From Chrysomallon squamiferum (Eukaryota > Mollusca > Gastropoda > Neomphalida > Peltospiridae), in NCBI GenBank assembly GCA_012295275.1, contig CM022678.1, forward strand, positions 19,465,556-19,493,055: a DNA stretch of 27,500 bases, given 5' to 3'. Shown piece by piece: positions 11,031-21,009 of this stretch. Position 1 is the first letter of the stretch. Each line of letters begins with the position of its first letter. A model generated the notes under the pieces. The model had not been told where the DNA came from. It worked only from the letters and a program-made list of their open reading frames with translations, and ran no database searches. Both the position numbers and the translations under genes were made by a program.

Positions 11031-11330
11031 AGTAAACAATGAGTCATCATGTTTTATATAAAGTTGAAATGAGCTAGTGATAAAAGTGATAAAATGATAA
11101 AAGTGATTCTGTATTTCAAATCTGTTTACATGTACAAGAAAACAATATCAAGTGAGTATTTTTTTATTTAGAAATCCACAAATATATAAAAATGGTATAA
11201 ATAAAACTAATATACAAGAATATAATATATTACAGGAATAAATATGAGAGAGAAAAATAAAATGGGAATATAATGTGATAAAGACTTCTTCACTTGATAT
11301 TATTCATATCTGAGATTTCCTTTCACAAAT
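11031..11330 (+). repeat. Diverged anonymous repeat family, copy 9
   Basis: ATATAAAGTTGAAATGAGCT, TTTTTATTTAGAAATCCACA, ATATATAAAAATGG and AAAACTAATATACAAG follow the family order. They are followed by a GACTTCTTCACTTGATATTA block that matches the end of copy 3 near 4128. Confidence 0.6.
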
Positions 11331-11509
11331 CTAGTCTTGTATTTACATTTTCGTCTTCTTCTTTTTGTTGTTGTTATTAATAAATGAAAAATTAAACCTT
11401 TGTTCTATCATTACAAATGATACAACTGATATCAACAATGAAAAAAAATAAAAAAAATAAAAATATTATAATTATAATAAATAAATTAATATATATATAT
11501 ACATACACA

Positions 11510-12472
11510 CATATTAGGTTCTGATTATGTCATAGGTAGGTATTAATTAAAAAAAACATTAAAGTTCACATTTACATATTTTGTTTGCTTGATAGAAAAG
11601 TTCCTTCATGTTTCTGGTCTATGTTCCATTGAATAAACTCTTACATAGTTGTGCATTTAACAGGTTTTCTATTAGTTTTTGAAGAAACAGTTTAAGTGAG
11701 TGAGCGGTGTTGATAAATAATGAACGATTCCTTTACATCCTCTCTTTTTATTCCTTTCTCATTTTTTCTTTCTTCTTCTTTCTTATTTTTCTATTTACTT
11801 ACTTATTTGGTTCTTATTGTTGTTGCTGTTGTTGCTACTGTTGTAGAGTTGTTGTTTTTTTTCTTATTTTTTTTAATTCACTGACTGTAATTTCCAATTC
11901 AGATGTCTTTGTTGCAGGGATATGTCAAAATAAACTGAAAAATAAAATTATCAAGCAATAAAGTAGGTAAGTAGATAAATATATGTCAAAATACTGCTAC
12001 TTCTACTACTAAAATTTCTACTACTACTACTATTCATAACAATAACAACAATAACAATGACAATAGCAACAACTATAACACTATAAGAGTAATAATAACA
12101 GTAATAATAATAATAATATTGTTGAAAGTTATGCTGACAATAAGGAAACAGGGAAAGAACAATAAATAATATTTCAGTTATTAATTTCAACTTTTGGCAA
12201 GGAAAGCAGTATTGATTTTGTATTTTATATATTAAAGAAAGAAAACTGATTTTCAGTTCTATAAATTAATGACTGTCAGGTGAATAAATAAGAAATATTA
12301 AAATTCAGGTTGAAAAAATATACTCGTCATTAGAATGGAATGTACATATCAATGGAAATAACTCTTTTTTATTTACCATCATCAAATCAGATGTCATTCG
12401 TATAGTACGCAGAAAGTTTATAAACTGAAAAAATATATATAAAAATAAATAAATAAATTAAATAAATAAGAA

Positions 12473-12509
<37 letters not shown>

Positions 12510-12594
12510 GTAATAATAAAAAATAAAATCCTATCAGTATTCAAGTATAATGTATATGTATGTATGTACGTATGTATGTATGTATGTATGTATC
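11510..12594 (+). repeat. Old tandem unit upstream of the recent duplication
   Basis: The start (AGGTTCTGATTATGTCATAG, then TTAAAGTTCACATTTA) recurs in diverged form at about 12598-12650, giving a period near 1.09 kb. The part from 11740 to 12530 matches the start of both recent units: a TTATTGTTGTTGCTG block, a CTGTAATT...TTCAGATGT block, trinucleotide stretches, GTTCTATAAATTAATGAC, AATAAATAAGAAATAT, GGAAATAACTCTT and CAGATGTCATTCGTATAGTA. Identity is roughly 70-75% by eye. No coding content; open frames at 11707-12190 run through ATT, ACT and TTG repeats. Confidence 0.65.
12474..12593. repeat. (AAT)n then (TGTA)n
   Basis: AAT run at about 12474-12519 and TGTA units at about 12551-12593, the latter broken by a single ACG variant. 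Confidence 0.95.
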
Positions 12595-13026
12595 TGTAAG
12601 GTTCTGACTGTCTCATAGGTAGAAATTAATAATATCTAAAGTTCACATTTATGTGTTAGAAATGAAAGACATAATACTTCGCTTTATATGAAGAAAAATA
12701 TTAGACTGTTTGTCTACATCTTTCATTGTGAATATTACTCTAGTAATATAAATAAAATAAAAAAATAAATAAACAGATACTGTGTTCTGTTTTATTATAA
12801 ATTTCACTTCTGATTGAAACCTTAACATAACTAAACGCAGTTATTTTACCAAAAAAATACCTGCAATTTACTGTTCTTCTCCTTCTGTCTTCTTTATTTC
12901 CCTTATTTTTTCTGTTTCCTTTTTTTTTTTTTTTTTTTTTTTTTTTTGTTGCTGCTGTTGTTGTTGTTATTGATATTTGATGCTGTTGTAGTTTTCTGGA
13001 TTTGTCTTTTTAACGTTTTTGTTATT

Positions 13027-13071
<45 letters not shown>

Positions 13072-13688
13072 GTTTAATTGTCTGTAATTACTGATTCAGA
13101 TGTTGCTGGAAAAAAGTTACTCAAAAATTAACTGAAAAATAAAATGAACGTCAAATCAAGTAGATAATTAACTAAATAAAACCCAAAATACTACTATTAT
13201 TCCTACTACTGCTACTACTAATAAGAATAATTGTAATGGTAACAACAATAATAACAATTTGGTTGGAGCAAAAGTGACTACAACAATAATAATAATAGTA
13301 ATAGTAACAGTAATAGTAATAATAATGCTGTTGAAAATGAAGGTGATTAAAAACAAATAAAAAAATAATATTTTAATCAATAACGAATGCTAATAATTAT
13401 TTCAGTTTTAGATTTTAACTTTCACCAACAAACAAGGGACATAAATTTTACATATTTTTTTTTTTTTTTTTTTTTTTTTGGTAAGTTAGCAACAGAATAC
13501 TAATTTTTAGTTCTGTACATTAAAAAGTGTTACCTGAACAAATAAGAAATATAAAAATTCAGACTGGAAAAATAATGTCATTTGAGCTGTGTACATACAA
13601 ATGGAGAAGGGAAATAACTCTTCTCTCTTTACCATCATCGAACTGGATGTCATTGGTGTATGTGGCGTATTCAGATTATAAACTGGAA

Positions 13689-13735
<47 letters not shown>

Positions 13736-13844
13736 ATGTATTAATAATAATAATAATAAAGAGAAAAAATAAATGAAAGAAAAAAAAAAAAAAAAATAAA
13801 TAAAGCATTTTTTTTTTTTTTTTTTTTGATAAATGAGCGTTCGA

Positions 13845-13848
<4 letters not shown>

Positions 13849-13938
<90 letters not shown>
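13849..13938. repeat. (TA)n microsatellite, about 45 units
   Basis: A pure TA run between GCGTTCGAAATAA and GAAACAAAACAAAAATTAA. The same flanks in the right unit (about 16380-16464) enclose about 65 bases of unique sequence and only short TA stretches. Confidence 0.98.
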
Positions 13939-13942
<4 letters not shown>

Positions 13943-14289
13943 CAAAACAAAAATTAATAAAGAAAAAAAAATTAAAATATATTAAACACAAAAGAAAGAA
14001 AATAAAGCAAGCACTGTTATAATTAAGACATTCTCATTATATTTCTAATTAAACAACTATTAATTATCAAATTAAATATAAACTGTGAGTAAAAGTTTTA
14101 TATTCTTACCCAATGCAATAAATAGCTAAAAAACAAAATTAAAATTAAAATTAAGAAACCAAAACGATAAGACACATTTTCAAATCAAGAATCAAACTGT
14201 CGTCTGCTGTCAAACAGTGGTGACGTGGCACATCGCTGGTTGGGTCATTGATCTAAAAGTACCACCGTTCTTTTAGCGAAATTAGGATA

Positions 14290-14328
<39 letters not shown>

Positions 14329-14333
14329 TTATC

Positions 14334-14385
<52 letters not shown>

Positions 14386-14728
14386 TGATCTTTATTATCA
14401 TTAGTATTATAACATGAAGTGACAATAAACAGTTATTATAATAAATAATTTGTCCTGAAAACTACGCTTTTAGATCCAGTAACTAATAAGAGTACAAAGT
14501 AATGTCACATGCCAAAAGTAGTGACGTAATCGATTTGAAACAGCAACTAATAATAAACGTCTCAAATGAATTGACTGTTTAAGAATAATCTTGAAATTTT
14601 ATGACAAATTTAAAACTTAAATTTATTTATTTATTTTGCTAGGCACCTTAATAATATATTATTTCGTACGCTTGTTTTAAAAACACATCAAATTATCAAT
14701 CAAAAAATAATAAGAATAAATATATATA

Positions 14729-14864
14729 CAGTGGTATCTTAACTTACGAGTTTAATTTGTTTGCGTGACCGAACTCGTATCTCAGTTTGCACGTATATCA
14801 AATAAATTTTCCCAACAGAAATTAAATGAAATACATTAATCCGTTCCAGCCCCCAAAAACCACC

Positions 14865-14902
<38 letters not shown>

Positions 14903-15393
14903 ACTTGTTTTTAAATAAGAAAAAATGTATTTATGAATGACAAATATTATACAAAAACTAAATAAAAGAGAATGTAAAGAAATAAACCGGTTTTGTAAAG
15001 TGTATTTATCTTGGAGATCAGACAAATTATTTTAACGCCTTTGGCTGGAGTTTACAGCCTTTATCGACTCCTTCAGCTTCAGCATGGTATATAACGCAGA
15101 AGTACTATGCTCGTAATACCTAGCCAAGTGGACTACATGCACACCTCGCTCATGTTTTTCTATGAATTCAAGCTTTAATTCAATGGACATCATCCGCTTC
15201 TTCTTCTCAGCACTGTCATTTGCACACACTTCCTTGGGATCCATGGTTAGAAAAAAGAAATTTGGCAAAATACTGCACAAAACGCAAACACAACACAACA
15301 CAACAGATATGCTTCCGCGGCGAGGTAACCACGTGAAGTAAACCAGGGAGACGCGGGATGCTGGCCGAATGTTATGTCTTTCATGCACCTACT
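14729..15393 (-). mobile_element. Tigger/pogo-like element, right end missing
   Basis: The left end begins CAGTGGTATCTTAACTTACG next to a TA, and subterminal CTCGTA-type motifs follow, typical of Tigger/pogo-like elements. The interior carries the N-terminal transposase codons on the minus strand. Sequence stops matching the complete copy at GCACCTACT (15393), the tandem-duplication junction, so the right inverted repeat is absent. A poly-T tract lies at about 14872-14898. Confidence 0.82.
15032..15244 (-). pseudogene. N-terminal part of a Tigger/pogo-type transposase (DNA-binding domain)
   Basis: An intact minus-strand frame of 70 codons starts MDPKEVCANDSAEKKKR and stops at TAA (15032-15034). 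Residues 19-45 (MSIELKLEFIEKHERG, VHVVHLARYYE) match the usual layout of the CENP-B N-terminal/psq helix-turn-helix: a basic stretch, ELKLxxIxxxExG, then LAxxY. The following STSALYTMLKLKESI corresponds to the recognition helix region. Tigger transposases have a second HTH and a DDE domain after this; neither is present. It could at most encode a short DNA-binding peptide, but nothing shows expression. The start was chosen because MDPK precedes the domain closely; an upstream extension of the same frame to 15388 lacks family resemblance. Confidence 0.78.
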
Positions 15394-15416
15394 AATTTTT
15401 TTCCCTTATTTTTCCT

Positions 15417-15449
<33 letters not shown>

Positions 15450-16227
15450 TTGTTGTTGCTGTTATTGATACTGATGGTGTTGTAGTTTTCTGGATTTGTC
15501 TTTATCACGTTTTCATTATTCCTTTTTTTCTTTCTTTCTTTTTTAATGTTTCTTTTTCTGTAATTACTGATTCAGATGTCACTGGAAACCAGGTATTCAA
15601 AAATTAACTGAAAAATAAAATAAAATAAATCAAGTAGATAATTAACTAAATATAAGCCAAAATACTACTACTATTACAGCTACTGCTACTTCAACTACTA
15701 CTATTATTCCTACTACTGCTACTACTAATAAGAATAATTGTAACAGTAACAACAATAATAACAATTGTGGTTGGAGGAAAAGTAACTACAACAATAATAA
15801 TAGTAATAGTAATAGTAATAGTAATAATAGTAATAGTAATAGTAATAATAATAATAGTAATAGTAATAGTAATAATAATAATGCTGTTGAAAATGAAGGT
15901 GATTAAAAACAAATAAAAAAATAATATTTTAATCAATAACGAATGCTAATAATTATTTCAGTTTTAGATTTTAACTTTCACCAACAAACAAGGGACATAA
16001 ATTTTACATATTTTTTTGGTAAGTTAGCAACAGAATACTAATTTTTAGTTCTGTACATTAAAAAGTGTTACCTGAACAAATAAGAAATAAAAAATCAGAC
16101 TGGAAAAATAATGTCGTCATTTGAGCTGTGTACATACAAATGGAGAAGGGAAATAATTCTTTTCTCTTTAAGATCATCGAATTGGATGTCATTGGTGTAT
16201 GTTGCGTATTCAGATTATAAACTGGAA

Positions 16228-16267
<40 letters not shown>

Positions 16268-16819
16268 GTATTAATAATAATAATAAAGAGAAAAAAAAAA
16301 AAAAAAAATTAAAAAAGAAATAAAGCATTTGGAGACGGTTTTTTTTTTTTTTTTTTTTTTTTTTTGACTGATAAATAAGCGTTCGAAATAATATATTATT
16401 AGGGTACCTTGCAAAATAAATAAATAAATTTAATTTTTTCTTTACTAATTTACTTGTTTATATATGAAACAAAACAAAAATTAATAAAGAAAAAAAAAAA
16501 AAATTAAATTAAAATAATATTAAAGACAAAAGAAAGAAAATGAAGCAAGCACTGTTATAATTAAGACATTCTCATTATATTTCTAATTAAACAACTATTA
16601 ATTATCAAATTAAATATAAACTGTGAGTAAAAGTTTTATATTCTTACCCAATGCAATAAATAGCTAAAAAACAAAATTAAAGTTAAAATTAAGAAACCAA
16701 AACGATAAGACACCTTTTCAAATCAAGAATCAAACTGTCGTCTGCTGTCAAACAGTGGTGACGTGGCACATCGCTGGTTGGGGTCATTGATCTAAAAGTA
16801 CCACCGTTCTTTTAGCGAA

Positions 16820-16867
<48 letters not shown>

Positions 16868-16891
16868 TGATCTTTAATATTATTATTATTG

Positions 16892-16947
<56 letters not shown>

Positions 16948-17755
16948 ACATGAAGTGACAATAAACAGTTATTATAATAAATAATTTATCCTGAAAACTA
17001 CGCTTTTAGATCCAGTACTAATGAGAGTACAAAGTAATGTCACATGCTAAAAGTAGTGACGTAATCGATTTGAAACAGCAACTAATAATAAAAGTTTCAA
17101 ATTAATTGACTGTTTAAGAATAACCTTGAAATTTTATGACAAACTGAAAACTTAAATTTATTTATTTATTTTGCTAGGCACCTTAATAATATATTATTTC
17201 GTACGCTTGTTTTAAAAACACATCAAATTATCAATAAAAAAATAATAAGAATAAATATATATACAGTGGTACCTTAACTTACGTTCCGTGACCAAGCTCG
17301 TATCTTAATTTGCTCGTATATCAAATCAATTTTCCCAACAGAAATGTATTAAAATACATTAAGTTCCAACACCCGATTTATATATATATATATATATATT
17401 TTCTTAAATAAGAAAAGTGTATTTATAAATAAGAAATACTATATAAAAACTAAATAAAAGAGAATGTAAAGAAATAAATTGGTTTTGTAAAGTGTATTTA
17501 TCTTGGAGCATGGTACATATCGTAATACGCTCGTAATACCTAGCCAAGTCGACTACATTTCTTCTTCTCAGCACTGTCATTTGCACACACTTCCTTGCGA
17601 TCCATGCTTAGAAAAAAGAAATGTGGCAAGATACTGCACAAAACGCAAACACAACACAACACAACAGATATGCTTCCGCGGCGAGGTAACCACGTGAAGT
17701 AAACGAGTGAGACGCGGGATGCTGGCCGGATGTTATGTCTTTCATTGCACCTACT
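15394..17755. repeat. Recent tandem segmental duplication, right unit
   Basis: Second copy of 12895-15393. It includes poly-T (about 15418-15448 and 16339-16365), an AAT/AGT mixed trinucleotide stretch (about 15791-15880), AAT (16229-16264), ATT (16820-16867 and 16877-16946) and most of a Tigger-like element. Over about 270 bases (14014-14280 versus 16551-16817) only about three differences are visible. Other blocks differ at about one base in ten. Confidence 0.9.
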
Positions 17756-17855
17756 CGAACTGTGGCTCGCAACTCAAAGCAAAAATCGACCCAGGCAACT
17801 GCTCAAAACTCAAAAAGTTCGTACGTTGAGGCACTTGTAAGTCAAGGTACCATTG
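17264..17855 (-). mobile_element. Tigger/pogo-like MITE with both ends, 592 bp
   Basis: The left end is CAGTGGTACCTTAACTTACG. The right end read on the minus strand is CAATGGTACCTTGACTTACA, with 3 mismatches in 20. TA lies just before the left end; the right flank reads TT, a possible mutated TA. The interior has the same organisation as 14729-15393 but with deletions, and a TA run at about 17376-17399. It is non-autonomous. A 60-residue minus-strand open frame at 17404-17586 contains only the VVDLARYYER remnant. Confidence 0.88.
17505..17605 (-). pseudogene. Broken copy of the Tigger-type transposase N-terminus
   Basis: The minus strand begins with codons for MDRKEVCANDSAEKKK, parallel to the copy at 15244. 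A deletion of about 60 bases then removes the ELKL helix and shifts frame before the LARYYE codons. A second deletion of about 65 bases removes the end. It is clearly inactive. Confidence 0.75.
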
Positions 17856-17866
17856 TTTGTGTATAT

Positions 17867-17901
<35 letters not shown>

Positions 17902-18388
17902 GCCTTTCTGTGAGAAATTCCTTTCCATTATATTTCATTGTATATCGTATGCATGTTTATACGTGTAGACATAACCACTTGTCAGTATCTGGAGTTATTT
18001 CCCTTTGAACATGAGTACCTACTGTTTAACTATTTTTATTAACAAACATTAAACTAGTGAAACTAGTAAAAGAAAAGTTACGTAAAATCTAAACTTGGAA
18101 GCTGATATGCAGAAATATCTCGGCTTTCATATTAACATGGTTTATTTATACTGATTCATTTCATGACATACATACATATTATTACTATTATTACTGTTAG
18201 CAATATTCTAAATAGCCTTAATTTCTGAGGTCTTCTCGGGGCTTCTATATTTGCTTAATTCCTGCAGCTTTTTGAGAAGAATTTAGAATATCTTTTGAAA
18301 ATAACATAATATCTTTTGAAGATACAGAAACATACATTTTTTGTGTGTGTGTGTGTGTTTATTTATAGATATCTAATTACAGATATCT

Positions 18389-18389
<1 letters not shown>
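17856..18389. other. Non-coding DNA after the MITE
   Basis: A TA run at about 17866-17898 and a GT run at about 18341-18358, otherwise anonymous AT-rich sequence. No gene recognised. Confidence 0.65.

Positions 18390-18475
<86 letters not shown>
18390..18475. repeat. (AG)n microsatellite, about 43 units
   Basis: Pure AG run preceded by a short direct repeat of AGATATCTAA-like sequence (about 18367-18391). Confidence 0.98.
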
Positions 18476-18477
<2 letters not shown>

Positions 18478-19040
18478 CATTTTGTGACTATATATCTTTA
18501 AAAATAATAATAATAATAAAAAATAAAACATCTTTCATATATCAGGTTTTAGTAACTCATTTTTTTTTTTTTTTTTTTTTTTTTGGAATGAGTACTATTA
18601 ATATTGACATAACACGTAAGATCTACTTAACTAAAGCCATACATTCTCTAAGTGAAACCTAAATCCGGTGCGCATAACGAAGAAAGGAAAAAAACAAAAG
18701 ACAAATGACAAATGGAGGTCTCACTTGGAAGTTGATGTCATACGCAAGAAAAAGCTTAATTGAAAAATATGGGTTTTCATTCTCGGAGTTAATTAAATTA
18801 TTCCACTAGCATTCTTCATAATTGCGAGCTAGGTAACAAGATAAAAACTGACATTTAGATTCGTGAATTAATTAACTTGACATTTACTGAAAATGTGTGT
18901 GAATAAAATGCGTGACTAACACGTTTTAGAGCATTAACTACACCGCAGTAAACAAAGACACACACACACACACACACGCACACACATGTATCAGGGGGCG
19001 TAAAGTACGCCGTAGCACGAAAATCCGTTTATTTTTTTAC

Positions 19041-19082
<42 letters not shown>

Positions 19083-19290
19083 ACTATTTGTATTAATTAA
19101 TTTTTTTTTTTTTAATAAAAACAGAATATATTGCACTACTGAAAGTGGAACGGGAAAATCATGCTGCGTTTATCCCGCTTTGTTGCAAATTACGACTGCA
19201 AACAAAATAAAAAACAATTATTTAAAAAAAATTAATAATAAAATTAAAAAAAACAAATTAAAAATGTTCCATTAAACTATGGGTGTCATT
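18476..19290. other. Non-coding DNA with poly-T, CA and ATT runs
   Basis: Poly-T near 18560-18584, CA at about 18959-18985, ATT at about 19046-19080. The intervening sequence (for example 18650-18950) is of mixed composition with some CpG but shows no gene. Confidence 0.6.
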
Positions 19291-19300
19291 TACGTTCGAG

Positions 19301-19417
19301 TCTCGTCAGCACTAACGCGGCACACCTGTTGTGACAGGTTTGTGTGAATGCGGGTGATTGGACTTTGTCTCGTCAGCGGCATCTGACGGGTTTGTGAGGT
19401 CGTGATTGAACTTTGTC
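19301..19417. repeat. GC-richer imperfect tandem dimer
   Basis: TCTCGTCAGC occurs at 19301-19310 and 19368-19377. Both copies continue to GGTTTGTG or GGGTTTGTG, GTGATTG and ACTTTGTC, giving units of about 67 and 50 bases. The first unit contains a perfect 6-bp hairpin, ACCTGT (19324-19329) and ACAGGT (19334-19339), that the second lacks. The composition is unusual for this window. Confidence 0.75.
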
Positions 19418-20015
19418 CTCCTGCGCCAGTGCGTTCCCGAATATTGTATTCAGACGAACATAAGACAGAGAATGTTCAGTCCTAAATAACACAGATAAAT
19501 ACCTATTATTTGGACATATGCACCTACACATTCTGTCACATTTTCTTATGATCACATCACGAAATATATCTATTTGTCTATATCAATACACAGTGGGTGT
19601 TTTAAATCCATCAAGGCCATGACGTCATCACCTCAGAAAGTGCAAATCGTGTTAAATAGTGTCGCGATGTATTTAGAATGTGAGTGTAACAGGAAATGCA
19701 CGAAGGAGTGGAATGATTATTAAACTAGAAACAAAACAAAACAAAAAGATAAAATTATGAATAAATAATAATGATGATGATGATAAGAAAATTATCAAAA
19801 ACAGTATTACTACCACTGCAGCTACTACTACTACTACTACTACTACTACAATCGCTATATAATAATTATAATAATAACAGCAACAACAATAGCAATAATA
19901 AGAAGAAAACAGACGGAACGAAAGAAAGAAATTAAAATTTATAATAAAATGATATGAAATAATACTACTAATATAAGATTTCAAATGTAAGATTCCTTTT
20001 TATTATTATTATTAT
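19418..20015. other. Non-coding DNA with CTA-type trinucleotides
   Basis: A moderately complex stretch to about 19720, including a palindromic TGACGTCA at 19620-19627, then ACT/AAT-rich sequence at about 19800-19890. No gene recognised. Confidence 0.6.
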
Positions 20016-20105
20016 TTGTTTATTTATTTATTTTATTTTATTTTATTTTTATTTTTATTTTTATTTTATTTTTTTATATTTTATTTTATTTTTTTTTTTT
20101 TTTTA
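20016..20105. repeat. T-rich ATTTT low-complexity tract
   Basis: ATTT and ATTTT units ending in a T run. The Phe/Leu/Ile-only frame is a repeat translation. Confidence 0.9.
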
Positions 20106-20914
20106 TCGTGTACAATATTTAAACTTACAGCACCTAGCACTGTCAAAACACTTGTTCACAAACCAGATTTACTTTTAAACTCCTTGAAAACGAATTATTT
20201 GTCCCTGTTTCATTGGCTAATGATTGCATTTAGTTTACTTTAGTAGACTGGAAAACCTTTTATCTGTTATTAATCTGTCCAGGTTATTCTGGATATCGAG
20301 TTTTGTTTCTATAATTAAAACGCTGACGTCTACTTTTGTCGCGACGTGTCTGTTTCAATCACGAATCGTCTGCGGTTGTTCTGTCGCTTTGGCGGGTAAC
20401 TGCTCCATCAACTTCAGTGTAAATATTTGTTGTTTCCATTTTCACGGTTTACTGCGATTTATATGCAGATAATTGCATGTTGAATTTGTCTAAATGTGAT
20501 GATTTTTTTTTTTTTTTTAATTTTTTTTTATTTTAGATTTTTTTATTCCCGAAGATTTATTTGCCGAAATCGATTCCGACGGAAAAAATACCTGTTACCA
20601 ACAAAGGAAGAGAAGTGTGTTAAAATAACTACAGAGTTTGCACATTAAACATTACAGTGAATAGATACAGTATAAATAAGTAAATAGATAAATAAATAAA
20701 TACATTTTTATGTGCTGCATTAACTTGTTAGCTTTATATAACTAATATCACTTCGCTACATCTTTGATTTAAATGGATGTATATAATAAAAAAAATAAAA
20801 CATGAACAGATAAACCATACGTATAGAGTGAAAGAGAAAAGAATATATGAGCAGATATACACGGAAAGAAAGAGATTCTTATTATACTGATGAAGTGTCG
20901 GTTGAGAAATTACG

Positions 20915-20916
<2 letters not shown>
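20106..20916. other. Mixed-composition non-coding DNA
   Basis: Holds an 82-codon open frame (20224-20472, plus strand) of non-repetitive composition that I do not recognise. It has no clear splice sites or domain, so I do not call it a gene. Poly-T lies near 20503-20532. CpG content is higher near 20330-20400. Confidence 0.5.
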
Positions 20917-20979
<63 letters not shown>

Positions 20980-21009
20980 ACACATTTGTTTATTTATTTA
21001 TTTATTTAT
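20917..21009. repeat. (GT)n, short CA, then ATTT units
   Basis: GT run at 20917-20977 with one interruption (an A at about 20948), ACACAC at 20978-20983, then ATTT units to about 21009. Confidence 0.97.

Larger units (their letters stand above)
12895..15393. repeat. Recent tandem segmental duplication, left unit
   Basis: This stretch recurs in the same order at 15394-17755. Landmarks offset by about 2.54-2.56 kb include TGCTGTTGAAAATGAAGGTG (13327 and about 15883), GAGCTGTGTACATACAAATG (13583 and about 16122) and the left end of the Tigger-like element (14729 and 17264). It includes poly-T (12919-12947, 13028-13068, 13455-13479), AAT (13689-13759), a long TA tract and ATT tracts (14289-14385). 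The right edge lies inside the transposon, where GCACCTACT joins the pyrimidine-rich start of the next unit. Confidence 0.9.

Noticed and set aside
13671-13991. Tyr-Ile and Leu-rich open frames on the minus strand
   Set aside because: They are translations of the TA, AAT and poly-A/T tracts.
19285-19310. CGTTCGAGTCTCG as a possible B box of a tRNA-derived SINE
   Set aside because: No convincing A box lies 30-60 bases upstream and no tail or target duplication was found; the neighbouring dimer explains the sequence better.
20224-20472. 82-codon non-repetitive open frame
   Set aside because: No motif, domain or splice context recognised; an open frame of this length is expected by chance in a window this size.
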